64,000 bases of DNA from Loktanella sp. IMCC34160 (lineage in GTDB: Bacteria; Pseudomonadota; Alphaproteobacteria; Rhodobacterales; Rhodobacteraceae), in assembly GCF_004145845.1 (NCBI RefSeq), contig NZ_SELP01000008.1:62001-126000 (forward strand), in the 5' to 3' direction. Below, piece after piece: positions 8,377-16,961 of this stretch (within the stretch, counting starts at the first letter, position 1; each line of letters opens with the position of its first letter). A program made the position numbers and the translations under genes. The notes under the pieces were generated by a model, which was not told the origin of the DNA, searched no databases, and saw nothing but the letters and a program-made list of their open reading frames with translations.

Positions 8377-9156
8377 TCAGACACCGTCAGCGATGGCAAG
8401 GGCGCGGTCAAGCAGCGGGGCAAGCCGTTCGGCCCATGCCTGCTGTTGCTGGGGTGTGCGGATCAGATCGTTGCGGATTTCCACCAGCACGTTCAAGCGC
8501 CCATGCTGCAAGGCATGGGTGTCGATGGAATCGCCGTCGAGGTGGCCGCCGTAGGGTTCGTTTTCGCCAACGCACCAGCGTTCGCCAAAGCTGTCTTCGA
8601 CCCAGGCCCCAAGCGCCGCGTCCTGCCGCAGCAGGTCGATCAGGGGGCGGGTCAGCCGTTCGTCGTAGGAATAGAGGATACCCACTTGCCACGGACGGGG
8701 CGGCCGCCCGCGCAGTTGGCGGGTAAAGCTGTGGACGGCGCAGATCACGGTATCGGAACGACGGGCGGCGAGGGTTTCCAACGCGTCGTGGTAGGGGTGC
8801 CAGAGCCGCTCCATCCGGCGGGCCTTTTCCTCGGCAAAGGCGGCCCGGTTCGCCGGAATCACTGACCCGTCGTAAAGTTTCATCAGCACGGTCGGGTCGT
8901 CGGCGCCCCGGTTCGGGTCGATCACCAGACGCGAGAAATCCGACGAAATGGCAGGGCTGTCGAGCCGGTCCGCCAAGGCAAGAGTGACGCCAAGCGCGCC
9001 GGGATCGAAGGCGATGTGGCGCTCCATATCCTCGGGCGGAAGGCCCAGATCGCCGCCGTTTACCCACTCGGGAACCCGATTTGTGGCGTGATCACAGGTG
9101 ATCAGCCAGCGGGACTGCCGTTTTTCGCCGTGAATATGGTAAGGTTTTTCCGACAT
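8377..9156 (-). CDS. N-formylglutamate amidohydrolase family protein (copy 1)
   Basis: A 259-residue zinc amidohydrolase of the FGase/HutG family, which hydrolyses N-formyl-L-glutamate to formate and glutamate in one histidine degradation route. Family marks seen are TCDHATNRVP near residue 20, HIAFDPGA, a DFSRLVIDPNRGADDPT segment, AVHSFTR and a C-terminal VEIRNDLI. No hut genes lie nearby, so histidine use is not supported by context and an N-acylglutamate or related amide is possible. It is first gene of a unit with DUF1244 and divergent from pyk. A second, diverged family member is at 52659-53525. Confidence 0.82.
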   Translation of the reverse strand: MSEKPYHIHGEKRQSRWLITCDHATNRVPEWVNGGDLGLPPEDMERHIAFDPGALGVTLALADRLDSPAISSDFSRLVIDPNRGADDPTVLMKLYDGSVIPANRAAFAEEKARRMERLWHPYHDALETLAARRSDTVICAVHSFTRQLRGRPPRPWQVGILYSYDERLTRPLIDLLRQDAALGAWVEDSFGERWCVGENEPYGGHLDGDSIDTHALQHGRLNVLVEIRNDLIRTPQQQQAWAERLAPLLDRALAIADGV

Positions 9157-9307
9157 TTGGGCCGTGGATCGTCTGTCATTATGCTGTCACAGCACATAGG
9201 CCAGTTGAGACCGGATTGGAATTGCGCAATAAGGGCGCAAATCGCGTGTTATCGCTAACGGCGCGAATCCGGCCATGGGCCGCCACAAGGATCGAAGGAA
9301 CTGTCGC

Positions 9308-10753
9308 ATGAGACGCCACCGCAATGTGAAAATCGTCGCCACGCTTGGCCCGGCCTCCAGCACCTATGAAATGATACGGGGGCTTCACGAGGCGGGCGCC
9401 GATGTGTTCCGTCTGAACATGAGCCACGGATCGCACGACGAAATTGCTGAACGGCACGCCATCATCCGCAAGGTCGAGGCGGAACTTGGGTCGCCCATCG
9501 CGATCCTGGCCGACCTTCAGGGGCCGAAGCTGCGTCTTGGCACCTTCGCCAATGGCGAGGAAGAGTTGACCGAAGGCCAGTCGTTCCGGCTGGACCTGAG
9601 CGACGCGCCGGGCGATGCAACCCGCGTACAGCTGCCCCACAAAGAGATTTTCGACGCGCTGGAACCCAACGCGACCCTTCTGGTCAACGACGGCAAGATC
9701 CGCCTTCGGGTCAAGGATTGTGGCCGCGACTTTGCCGATTGCGTCGTCGAAGTGCCGGGGGTGATTTCGAACCGCAAGGGCGTGAACGTGCCGGACGTCG
9801 TCCTGCCCTTGGCCGCCCTGTCCGAGAAGGACCGCAAGGATCTGGAGTTTGTCTGCGAATTGGGCGTGGATTGGCTGGCCCTGTCCTTCGTCCAGCGCCC
9901 CGCCGACGTGGAAGAGGCCCGTGGCCTTGCCAAGGGTCGCGCGTCGATCCTGTCGAAGATTGAAAAGCCCGCTGCCGTGAAGGCCTTTGACGAAATCCTT
10001 GCCGTGTCGGACGGGATCATGGTCGCCCGCGGCGACCTTGGCGTTGAACTGCCGGTGCAGAACGTGCCCCCGATCCAGAAGCGGCTGATCCGGAAATCCC
10101 GCGCTGCCGCCAAACCGGTGATCGTCGCGACCCAGATGCTGGAAAGCATGATCGACAGCCCGATGCCCACCCGCGCCGAAGTTTCGGACGTGGCAACCGC
10201 GATTTATGAAGGCGCAGACGCGATCATGCTCTCGGCCGAATCCGCCGCCGGCAGTTTCCCGATCGAGGCTGTCACTACGATGAGCAACGTGGCCATCGAA
10301 GTGGAAAGCGACCCCACTTATACCGACATCATCGAGGCCAGCCGCAAGGCCGACCGCAAGACGGTTGCCGACGGGATTGTCGCTGCCGCCCGCGAGATTG
10401 CCGAAACCACCAGCGTCAAGGCGATCTGCTGCTATTCACAGTCGGGGACCACGGCGCTTCTGGTGTCGCGTGAACGTCCGCGCGTGCCGATCATCGCCCT
10501 GACCAGCTTGGAACGCACCGCCCGCCGCCTGTGCCTGTCCTGGGGGACCAGCTGTGTGATTACCGGCAATGTCGACCGGTTCAAGACCGCCGTGATCGAG
10601 GCTGTCCGCGCCGCCAAGGCCGAAGGCTTGGCAGGAGAGCAGGACATGGTCGTCGTCACCGCCGGGGTTCCGTTCAATACGCCGGGGACCACGAACATCC
10701 TGCGCGTCGCCCCCTGTGAGGAACGTTTGATTTACAGCGCCGAAGCGGAGTAG
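9308..10753 (+). CDS. pyk: Pyruvate kinase
   Basis: A 481-residue pyruvate kinase, which transfers phosphate from phosphoenolpyruvate to ADP. It opens with RNVKIVATLGPASS, has the substrate loop FRLNMSHG, the catalytic SILSKIEKPAAVKAF lysine/glutamate segment and DGIMVARGDLGVE for metal binding, and ends with a normal regulatory domain. The ATG at 9308 follows GAAGGA; an in-frame codon at 9275 would add an atypical basic tail. A small membrane-protein gene starts 31 bases after its stop. Confidence 0.95.
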   Translation: MRRHRNVKIVATLGPASSTYEMIRGLHEAGADVFRLNMSHGSHDEIAERHAIIRKVEAELGSPIAILADLQGPKLRLGTFANGEEELTEGQSFRLDLSDAPGDATRVQLPHKEIFDALEPNATLLVNDGKIRLRVKDCGRDFADCVVEVPGVISNRKGVNVPDVVLPLAALSEKDRKDLEFVCELGVDWLALSFVQRPADVEEARGLAKGRASILSKIEKPAAVKAFDEILAVSDGIMVARGDLGVELPVQNVPPIQKRLIRKSRAAAKPVIVATQMLESMIDSPMPTRAEVSDVATAIYEGADAIMLSAESAAGSFPIEAVTTMSNVAIEVESDPTYTDIIEASRKADRKTVADGIVAAAREIAETTSVKAICCYSQSGTTALLVSRERPRVPIIALTSLERTARRLCLSWGTSCVITGNVDRFKTAVIEAVRAAKAEGLAGEQDMVVVTAGVPFNTPGTTNILRVAPCEERLIYSAEAE

Positions 10754-10784
10754 TATCCGGCAGTCAGTTTGTGTTGAGTGCCCA

Positions 10785-11009
10785 ATGGATACAGATCTTT
10801 ACTTTGTAATCGGCCTGATTGTTGCGGGCTTCTCTATCCCGCCGATCTTCGGCGCCCTTTCTGAAGGGCGGGCGCCGCGGGCCGCGGCGATTGCAATTCT
10901 GATCGGCGGCGGGCTGGTTGCGCTGGCTGTCAATGAACGTCCGGGCACCTATTCGATCAGCGAAATCCCCGACGCTTTTGTTCGGGTCGTAGGCCGATAC
11001 ATAAACTAG
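10785..11009 (+). CDS. Small two-helix membrane protein of unknown function
   Basis: A 74-residue protein with two hydrophobic helices (about residues 5-24 and 33-47) joined by a charged turn with GALSEGRAPRAAA. I recognise no named family; similar short proteins downstream of pyk are, to my memory, common in Rhodobacterales. It lies 31 bases after pyk and 117 bases before rpmI, on the same strand, so it may ride on the pyk transcript. The open frame, hydrophobic pattern and ATG support a real gene, but no strong Shine-Dalgarno sequence is seen. Confidence 0.6.
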   Translation: MDTDLYFVIGLIVAGFSIPPIFGALSEGRAPRAAAIAILIGGGLVALAVNERPGTYSISEIPDAFVRVVGRYIN

Positions 11010-11126
11010 ACCTTTCGGCTCTTGCCTTTCGTCCATGCGCGGCCTATACGGCGCGCTCAACCCGCGGGACCGGCCGGAATGGCATGCCGAGTCGCGCGTC
11101 CGACCAACCCTTTCGAGGAGATGGAA

Positions 11127-11327
11127 ATGCCGAAGATGAAGACAAAATCGAGCTGCAAAAAGCGGTTCAAAGTGACGGCCTCGGGCCGGATCAAGGCCGG
11201 TCAGGCAGGCAAGCGCCACGGCATGATCAAGCGCACCAACAAATTCCTCCGCGATGCTCGCGGCACCACCACCCTGTCTAAGGCTGATGAAGGTATCATC
11301 AAGCCGATGATGCCCTACGCGCGCTAA
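11127..11327 (+). CDS. rpmI: 50S ribosomal protein L35
   Basis: A 66-residue basic protein starting [20 protein letters not shown] and containing GKRHGMIKR, the standard bL35 sequence. GAGGAG lies a few bases upstream of the ATG at 11127. It is followed by rplT after 13 bases, the universal rpmI-rplT pair. infC, which precedes this pair in many bacteria, is not present here; the upstream genes are pyk and a small membrane protein. Confidence 0.95.
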   Translation: MPKMKTKSSCKKRFKVTASGRIKAGQAGKRHGMIKRTNKFLRDARGTTTLSKADEGIIKPMMPYAR

Positions 11328-11340
11328 GGAGGACTGAAAG

Positions 11341-11700
11341 ATGCGAGTTAAAGGCGGAACCGTCACTCATCGTCGTCACAAGAAGGTCCTTGATGCTGCC
11401 AAGGGCTACTACGACCGTCGCTCCAAGACCTTCAAGGTCGCGCGTCAGGCCGTGGACAAGGCCAACCAGTACGCCACCCGTGACCGCAAGGCCCGCAAGC
11501 GGAACTTCCGCGCGCTGTGGATCCAGCGGATCAACGCCGGTGTGCGCGCCCTGGATGCCGATCTGACCTATTCGAAGTTCATCAACGGGCTGTCCAAAGC
11601 CGGGATCGAAGTGGACCGCAAGGTTCTCGCCGATCTGGCCGTGCACGAGCCCGAAGCGTTTAGCGCCATCGTCGACAAGGCGAAGGCCGCGCTCGCTTAA
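11341..11700 (+). CDS. rplT: 50S ribosomal protein L20
   Basis: A 119-residue bL20: basic N-terminus [20 protein letters not shown], then [12 protein letters not shown] and the globular C-terminus with [15 protein letters not shown]. It binds 23S rRNA early in 50S assembly. AAGGAGGA precedes the ATG. A clear intrinsic terminator at 11726-11764 ends the rpmI-rplT unit. Confidence 0.96.
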   Translation: MRVKGGTVTHRRHKKVLDAAKGYYDRRSKTFKVARQAVDKANQYATRDRKARKRNFRALWIQRINAGVRALDADLTYSKFINGLSKAGIEVDRKVLADLAVHEPEAFSAIVDKAKAALA

Positions 11701-11725
11701 CCCCCAGCCGGGTTAGAACATTACG

Positions 11726-11764
11726 AAGCCGCGGACCCTCGCCGGGGGCCGCGGCTTTTTGTTT
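11726..11764 (+). terminator. Rho-independent terminator of rpmI-rplT
   Basis: Perfect nine-base-pair stem AAGCCGCGG / CCGCGGCTT followed by TTTTTGTTT, 26 bases after the rplT stop. Confidence 0.9.
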
Positions 11765-11844
11765 GTCTGCAGCCCCGGCAAAGCGTTGCGGCCCCGCCCG
11801 CCATTGAGTAGCACACGGGCAAGTGAACAAAGGACGCCAGAGAC

Positions 11845-12915
11845 ATGGACGATCTGAAGAACAAATACCTTGGGCTGATTGCCAATGCCGCCGACGAGGA
11901 CGCGATCGAGGCGGTCCGCCTTGCGGCCATTGGCAAGAAGGGCGAGATCGCCCTGAAGATGCGTGAACTGGGCAAAATGACCCCGGAAGAGCGGCAGGTG
12001 ATGGGCCCGGCGCTGAACGCGCTGAAGGACGAGATCAACAGCGCGCTGGCCGCCAAGAAGGTCGCGCTGGCAGATGCGGCGCTGGACGAGCGGCTGCGTG
12101 GCGAATGGCTGGACGTGACCCTGCCGTCGCGCCCGCGCCGCATGGGCAGCATCCACCCGATCAGCCAGGTGACCGAGGAACTGTCGGCCATTTTCGCAGA
12201 CATGGGCTTTGCCGTGGCCGAAGGCCCGCAGATCGACAGCGATTGGTATAACTTCGACGCGCTGAACATCCCCGGCCACCACCCTGCACGGGCCGAGATG
12301 GACACCTTCTACATGCACCGGGCTGAAGGCGACAACCGCCCGCCCCACGTCCTGCGCACCCACACCAGCCCGGTCCAGATCCGCACCATGGAAAAGACCG
12401 GCGCGCCCATTCGCATCATCGCGCCGGGCCGCGTTTACCGCGCCGATTATGACCAGACCCACACCCCGATGTTCCATCAGGTCGAAGGGCTGGCCATCGA
12501 CAAGGATATCTCGATGGCCAACCTGAAATGGGTGCTTGAGGAATTTCTGTCGGCCTTCTTCGGCAAGCGGGTCAAGACGCGGTTCCGTGCCTCGCATTTC
12601 CCGTTCACCGAGCCCTCGGCCGAGGTGGACGTGCAGTGTCGCTGGGACAACGGATCGGTCACCGTGGGCGAAGGCGACGACTGGCTCGAGGTGCTTGGGT
12701 CCGGCATGGTGCACCCCAAGGTGCTGCAGAACGCGGGCATCGACCCCAATGAATGGCAGGGCTTTGCCTTTGGCATCGGGATCGACCGGATCGCCATGCT
12801 GAAATACGGCATCCCCGACCTGCGGGCCTTCTTCGACAGCGACCTGCGCTGGCTGCGGCACTACGGGTTCGCCGCGCTGGATGTGCCGACGCTGCACGGG
12901 GGGCTGTCGCGGTGA
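11845..12915 (+). CDS. pheS: Phenylalanine--tRNA ligase alpha subunit
   Basis: A 356-residue class II synthetase catalytic subunit. After an N-terminal coiled-coil region it carries [10 protein letters not shown], the motif 2 region [20 protein letters not shown] and the motif 3 segment [20 protein letters not shown]. It charges tRNA-Phe as an alpha2-beta2 tetramer with PheT, whose gene starts 130 bases downstream. The intercistronic gap is unusually rich in hairpins (12933-12980). Confidence 0.96.
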   Translation: MDDLKNKYLGLIANAADEDAIEAVRLAAIGKKGEIALKMRELGKMTPEERQVMGPALNALKDEINSALAAKKVALADAALDERLRGEWLDVTLPSRPRRMGSIHPISQVTEELSAIFADMGFAVAEGPQIDSDWYNFDALNIPGHHPARAEMDTFYMHRAEGDNRPPHVLRTHTSPVQIRTMEKTGAPIRIIAPGRVYRADYDQTHTPMFHQVEGLAIDKDISMANLKWVLEEFLSAFFGKRVKTRFRASHFPFTEPSAEVDVQCRWDNGSVTVGEGDDWLEVLGSGMVHPKVLQNAGIDPNEWQGFAFGIGIDRIAMLKYGIPDLRAFFDSDLRWLRHYGFAALDVPTLHGGLSR

Positions 12916-12932
12916 CGCCGATATCCATCATC

Positions 12933-12980
12933 TGCGGCGCGTCAGCGCCGCATCGCGCCCGACCCGCCCCCATGGGCGGG
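12933..12980 (+). other. Two hairpins between pheS and pheT
   Basis: Two successive perfect stems: TGCGGCGC / GCGCCGCA (12933-12952, loop GTCA) and CCCGCCC / GGGCGGG (12963-12980). Neither is followed by a T-run, so they look like RNA stability or processing elements rather than terminators. Confidence 0.55.
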
Positions 12981-13045
12981 CGCGATTGCGCCCACCCCGG
13001 GACGGGCGCGATGCTCACCAATTCGCTCCACAAGGAGACACGCGC

Positions 13046-15442
13046 ATGAAATTCACCCTCTCCTGGCTCAAAGAGCATCTTGAGACCGACGCCACCGTTG
13101 ACGAGATCACCGAGGCGCTGACCGACCTTGGGCTTGAGGTCGAAGGCGTCGAAAACCCGGCGCAGAAGCTGGCCACCTTCACGCTGGCCAAGGTCAAGCA
13201 CGCCGAACAGCACCCCGATGCCGACCGCCTGCGCGTCTGCACCGTGGAAACCGACGAAGGCGACAAGCAGATCGTCTGCGGCGCCCCCAACGCCCGCGCG
13301 GGTATCACCGTGGTGCTGGCGAAACCCGGCGACTATGTCCCCGGCATCGACGTGACCCTTTCTGTCGGCAAGATCCGCGGCGTTGAAAGCCACGGGATGA
13401 TGGCATCGGAACGCGAGCTGGAGCTGTCGGACGAACATGACGGCATCATCGAACTGCCCTCGGGCGAGGTCGGTCAGAAGTTCATCGATTGGCTGGCGGT
13501 CAACGACCCATCCAAGGTTGATCCGGTGATCGAGATCGCGATTACCCCGAACCGGCCCGACGCGCTGGGTGTTCAGGGGATCGCCCGTGACCTTGCCGCG
13601 CGCGGATTGGGCAAGCTGATCGCGCGGCCGGTTGATCCGGTCCCGGTCAGCTTTGAAAGTGACATTAAGGTGTCCATTGATGACGACACGCTTGAATTGG
13701 CCCCGGTTTTCTATGGCCGTTTGATCAAGGGCGTGAAGAACGGCCCCTCGCCGCAATGGTTGCAGGACCGGCTCAAGGCCATCGGGTTGCGCCCGATTTC
13801 CTTCCTTGTCGATGTGACGAACTTCTTCACCTATGACCGGAACCGCCCGCTGCACGTCTTCGACGCGGACAAGGTCAAGGGCGATCTGCGGGTGCACCGT
13901 GCCAAAGGCGGGGAAGAGTTCCTCGCGCTGGACGAAAAGACCTATACCCTTGCCGAAGGCATGGTCGCCATTTCCGATGACACCGGCGTGGAAAGCCTTG
14001 CCGGGATCATGGGGGGCGAACATTCCGGCTGCACCGAAGAGACGGTGAATGTCTTCGTCGAAAGCGCTTATTGGGAGCCGGTGAACATCGCCCTGACGGG
14101 GCGCGCGCTGAAGATCAATTCCGACGCCCGCTATCGGTTTGAACGCGGGATCGACCCGGCGTTTTCGCTGGAAGGCCTGGAACTTGCCGTGCGGATGATC
14201 GTGGATCATGCGGGCGGAGAGGCGTCCGAGGTGGTCAAGGCGGGTGAGGTGCCGGATCATTCCCGGTCCTACAAGCTGGACCCGAAGCGGGTGATCAGCC
14301 TAGTCGGGATGGAGATCCCCGAGGCCGAACAGCGCCAGACCCTGACCGCGCTTGGGTTCCGCATGGAAGGCGACAAGGCCCATGTGCCAAGCTGGCGGCC
14401 CGACGTGCTGGGCGAGGCGGATCTGGTCGAGGAAGTGGCCCGGATCGCGTCGCTGACCAAGCTGGAGGGCAAGCCCCTACCGCGCGTCGCCCCCGGCGTG
14501 CCGAAACCGATCCTGACCCCCGGTCAGGTGCGCGCCACCGCGGCCCGCCGCACCGCCGCGGCGCTGGGCTACAATGAATGCGTCACCTACAGCTTCATCG
14601 ACCAACAGGCCGCGTCGCTGTTCGGCGGCGGCGAAGATGGCTCGATGCTGGAAAACCCGATTTCCAGCGACATGAGCCATATGCGCCCCGACCTGCTGCC
14701 CGGTCTGTTGCGTGCCGCCGCCCGCAATCAGGCGCGTGGTTTCATGGATCTTGCGCTGTTTGAATGCGGCCATGCGTTCCACGGCGGAGAGCCGGGCGAG
14801 CAGAACCTGCAAATCTCGGGCGTGCTGATCGGCCGGACCGGGCCGAAGGACGTGCATGGTGCCTCGCGGCCTGTGGACCTTTATGATGCCAAGGCCGATG
14901 CCGAGGCGGTTCTGGCCGCCATCGGCGCGCCCGCCAAGGTGCAGATCCTGCGCAATGGGCCGGATTGGTGGCATCCGGGCCGCCACGGCCAGATTTGCCT
15001 TGGCCCGAAGAAGGTGTTGGGCGTCTTTGGGGAAATCCACCCCAAGGTCCTGCGCGACATGGACATCAAGGGCCCGGCGGTCGGCTTTACCATCTGGCCC
15101 GAGGAAGTGCCGCTGCCCCGCAGCCAAAGTTCCGCCCGCCCGGCGCTTCAGGTGTCTGAATTCCAGGCTGTCGAACGGGATTTCGCCTTTGTGGTGGATG
15201 CCGGGATAGAGGCGCTGACCCTGATCAACGCCGCAGCCGGGGCCGACAAGACCCTGATCGAAGAGGTTCGCCTGTTCGATGAATTCACTGGCGGAAGCCT
15301 TGGCGAGGGCAAGAAGTCCCTTGCCATCACCGTGCGCATCCAGCCGACGGAGGGCACGTTGAAGGACAAGGACATCGAAGCGCTGAGCGCCAAAATCGTC
15401 GAGAAGGTGAGCAAGGCGACCGGCGGCACCCTGCGCGGGTGA
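13046..15442 (+). CDS. pheT: Phenylalanine--tRNA ligase beta subunit
   Basis: A 798-residue protein with the full beta-subunit domain order: tRNA-binding EMAP-like domain (HPDADRLRVCTVET... with IVCGAPNARAG), B5 and core regions, and a C-terminal anticodon-binding ferredoxin-fold domain (RDFAFVVD...LFDEFTGG). The ATG at 13046 follows AAGGAG and gives the canonical MKFTLSWLKEHLE start; the frame is open further upstream but not coding. A GNAT gene overlaps the stop by four bases. Confidence 0.96.
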   Translation: MKFTLSWLKEHLETDATVDEITEALTDLGLEVEGVENPAQKLATFTLAKVKHAEQHPDADRLRVCTVETDEGDKQIVCGAPNARAGITVVLAKPGDYVPGIDVTLSVGKIRGVESHGMMASERELELSDEHDGIIELPSGEVGQKFIDWLAVNDPSKVDPVIEIAITPNRPDALGVQGIARDLAARGLGKLIARPVDPVPVSFESDIKVSIDDDTLELAPVFYGRLIKGVKNGPSPQWLQDRLKAIGLRPISFLVDVTNFFTYDRNRPLHVFDADKVKGDLRVHRAKGGEEFLALDEKTYTLAEGMVAISDDTGVESLAGIMGGEHSGCTEETVNVFVESAYWEPVNIALTGRALKINSDARYRFERGIDPAFSLEGLELAVRMIVDHAGGEASEVVKAGEVPDHSRSYKLDPKRVISLVGMEIPEAEQRQTLTALGFRMEGDKAHVPSWRPDVLGEADLVEEVARIASLTKLEGKPLPRVAPGVPKPILTPGQVRATAARRTAAALGYNECVTYSFIDQQAASLFGGGEDGSMLENPISSDMSHMRPDLLPGLLRAAARNQARGFMDLALFECGHAFHGGEPGEQNLQISGVLIGRTGPKDVHGASRPVDLYDAKADAEAVLAAIGAPAKVQILRNGPDWWHPGRHGQICLGPKKVLGVFGEIHPKVLRDMDIKGPAVGFTIWPEEVPLPRSQSSARPALQVSEFQAVERDFAFVVDAGIEALTLINAAAGADKTLIEEVRLFDEFTGGSLGEGKKSLAITVRIQPTEGTLKDKDIEALSAKIVEKVSKATGGTLRG

Positions 15443-15891
15443 CGCGAATGGAAATCCGCCGCGCCAAAATGACGGATGCAGCGGCCCTGACCGATGTTGT
15501 CAGGGCCGCCTACGCCCCCTTTCGGGAGGCTGGCCTGAACCTGCCCGATGTTGAGGCTGGCATCGACGATGCCATCGTGGAGACGCCGGTTTGGTTGGCT
15601 GTCGAACAGGATGTGATCCTTGGAGGGGTCATCGTCCGGCAGTCCGACACAATGATCCAGGTTGAAAATCTTGCGGTCCATCCGGGCGCGTCGGGGCGGG
15701 GTGTGGGGAAAGGCCTTTTGCAGACCGTGGAAGACTGGGCGCGGGAACAGGGGGCGCGAGGTCTGCAACTGGCGACCCATGCGGACATGGCCGGAACCGT
15801 CGCGTTCTACCGGCGGCTTGGCTGGCGTGAGGTGGGCAGAGAGGGCGCAAAGCTCTATCTTGCGAAGATATTGACTGAAAACGAGCCCTAG
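15439..15891 (+). CDS. GNAT-family N-acetyltransferase
   Basis: A 150-residue GCN5-related acetyltransferase. The acetyl-CoA loop is visible as VENLAVHPGASGRGVGKGL (motif A, R/Q-x-x-G-x-G/A) and motif B as VAFYRRLGWREVGRE. The start is a GTG overlapping the pheT stop in GTGA, which suggests translational coupling; an ATG three codons later (15448) is the alternative. Substrate unknown. No RimI-like partner is nearby. A YtoQ-like gene begins nine bases after the stop. Confidence 0.8.
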   Translation: MTRMEIRRAKMTDAAALTDVVRAAYAPFREAGLNLPDVEAGIDDAIVETPVWLAVEQDVILGGVIVRQSDTMIQVENLAVHPGASGRGVGKGLLQTVEDWAREQGARGLQLATHADMAGTVAFYRRLGWREVGREGAKLYLAKILTENEP

Positions 15892-15900
15892 GAGAACGAC

Positions 15901-16350
15901 ATGACCCTGAACGTCTACCTGTCCGGTGAGATTCATACCGACTGGCGCGACCAGATCATCGAGGGGGCCAAGGGCCTGGATGTGACGTTTTCAGCCCCGG
16001 TTACGGATCACGACGCCAGCGATGATTGCGGCGTGTCGATCCTTGGGGCGGAGGACAACAAGTATTGGCACGACCACAAGGGTGCGATGGTCAACGCGAT
16101 CCGCACCCGCAAGGGGATCGCCGATGCCGATGTCGTCGTCGTCCGGTTTGGCGAGAAATACCGCCAGTGGAACGCGGCCTTTGACGCGGGCTATGCCGCC
16201 GCGTTGGGCAAGTCGCTAATCGTCCTGCAGATGCCCGAACATGACCACGCCCTGAAGGAAGTCGACGCAGCCGCGCTTGCCGTAGCGCGGGAACCGTCGC
16301 AGGTTGTCGATATCCTGCGCTACGTTCTTACAGGTTCCCTTCCGGGATAA
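15901..16350 (+). CDS. YtoQ family protein
   Basis: A 149-residue protein of the YtoQ family, named after a Bacillus gene of unknown function. It has a Rossmann-like nucleoside deoxyribosyltransferase-type layout: LNVYLSGEIHTDWR at the start, a central VTDHDASDDCGVSILG, then AMVNAIRTRKGIADADVVVVRFGE and AAFDAGYAAALGKSLIVL, the last two typical of NDT-like folds. Biochemical activity is not known to me. It is tightly linked to the upstream GNAT gene with AGGAGAA before the ATG. Confidence 0.8.
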   Translation: MTLNVYLSGEIHTDWRDQIIEGAKGLDVTFSAPVTDHDASDDCGVSILGAEDNKYWHDHKGAMVNAIRTRKGIADADVVVVRFGEKYRQWNAAFDAGYAAALGKSLIVLQMPEHDHALKEVDAAALAVAREPSQVVDILRYVLTGSLPG

Positions 16351-16479
16351 GCGCGGCCCACGGCTGAGGGGAATGCGCGCGCAAAATTACCATGGAAATG
16401 TGACAGGCTGCCGTTAAGATCACCGACACGCGGGGCCAATGTGAACAGGCCACGTCAACAACAATATGTGGGGACAAGT

Positions 16480-16914
16480 ATGCTCAAGGAATTCAAGGAT
16501 TTCATTGCCAAGGGCAATGTTATGGACATGGCCGTCGGGATTATCATCGGCGCAGCCTTCACCGCTATCGTCAGCAGCCTTGTCGCTGACCTGATCAACC
16601 CGATCATCGGGCTGTTCACCGGCGGCGTCGATTTCACCAATAACTACGCGGTTCTGTCTGGCGAGGTCGCCGAGGGCGCGAGCCTTGAGGCCGCACGCGA
16701 GGCCGGGGCGTCTGTCTTTGCCTACGGGTCGTTCATCATGGCCGTGATCAACTTCCTGATCATCGCTTGGGTCGTATTCATGCTGGTCAAGGCAGTGAAC
16801 AAGGCCAAGGATGCCGCCGCGAAGGAAGAAGAGGCCGCCGCCGAGGCCGCGCCCGCAGGTCCGAGCGAGATCGACCTGCTGACCGAGATCCGCGACGCGC
16901 TGGCCAAGAAGTAA
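16480..16914 (+). CDS. mscL: Large-conductance mechanosensitive channel
   Basis: A 144-residue MscL. It starts [20 protein letters not shown], the amphipathic N-terminal helix and pore-lining TM1 ([20 protein letters not shown]), followed by a periplasmic loop, TM2 ([19 protein letters not shown]) and a C-terminal helical bundle rich in Lys, Glu and Ala. It releases solutes on hypo-osmotic shock. The ATG at 16480 gives the conserved N-terminus. A stem-loop terminator lies between it and the convergent P450 gene. Confidence 0.95.
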   Translation: MLKEFKDFIAKGNVMDMAVGIIIGAAFTAIVSSLVADLINPIIGLFTGGVDFTNNYAVLSGEVAEGASLEAAREAGASVFAYGSFIMAVINFLIIAWVVFMLVKAVNKAKDAAAKEEEAAAEAAPAGPSEIDLLTEIRDALAKK

Positions 16915-16936
16915 GTCCACCACCACGGAACGGAGA

Positions 16937-16961
16937 GGGCCTGCCGACCGGCGGGCCCTTT
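16937..16961 (+). terminator. Terminator of mscL
   Basis: GGGCCTGCC / GGCGGGCCC stem with one G-U pair, loop of four, followed by TTTCT. It sits directly before the stop codon of the convergent P450 gene. Confidence 0.65.
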
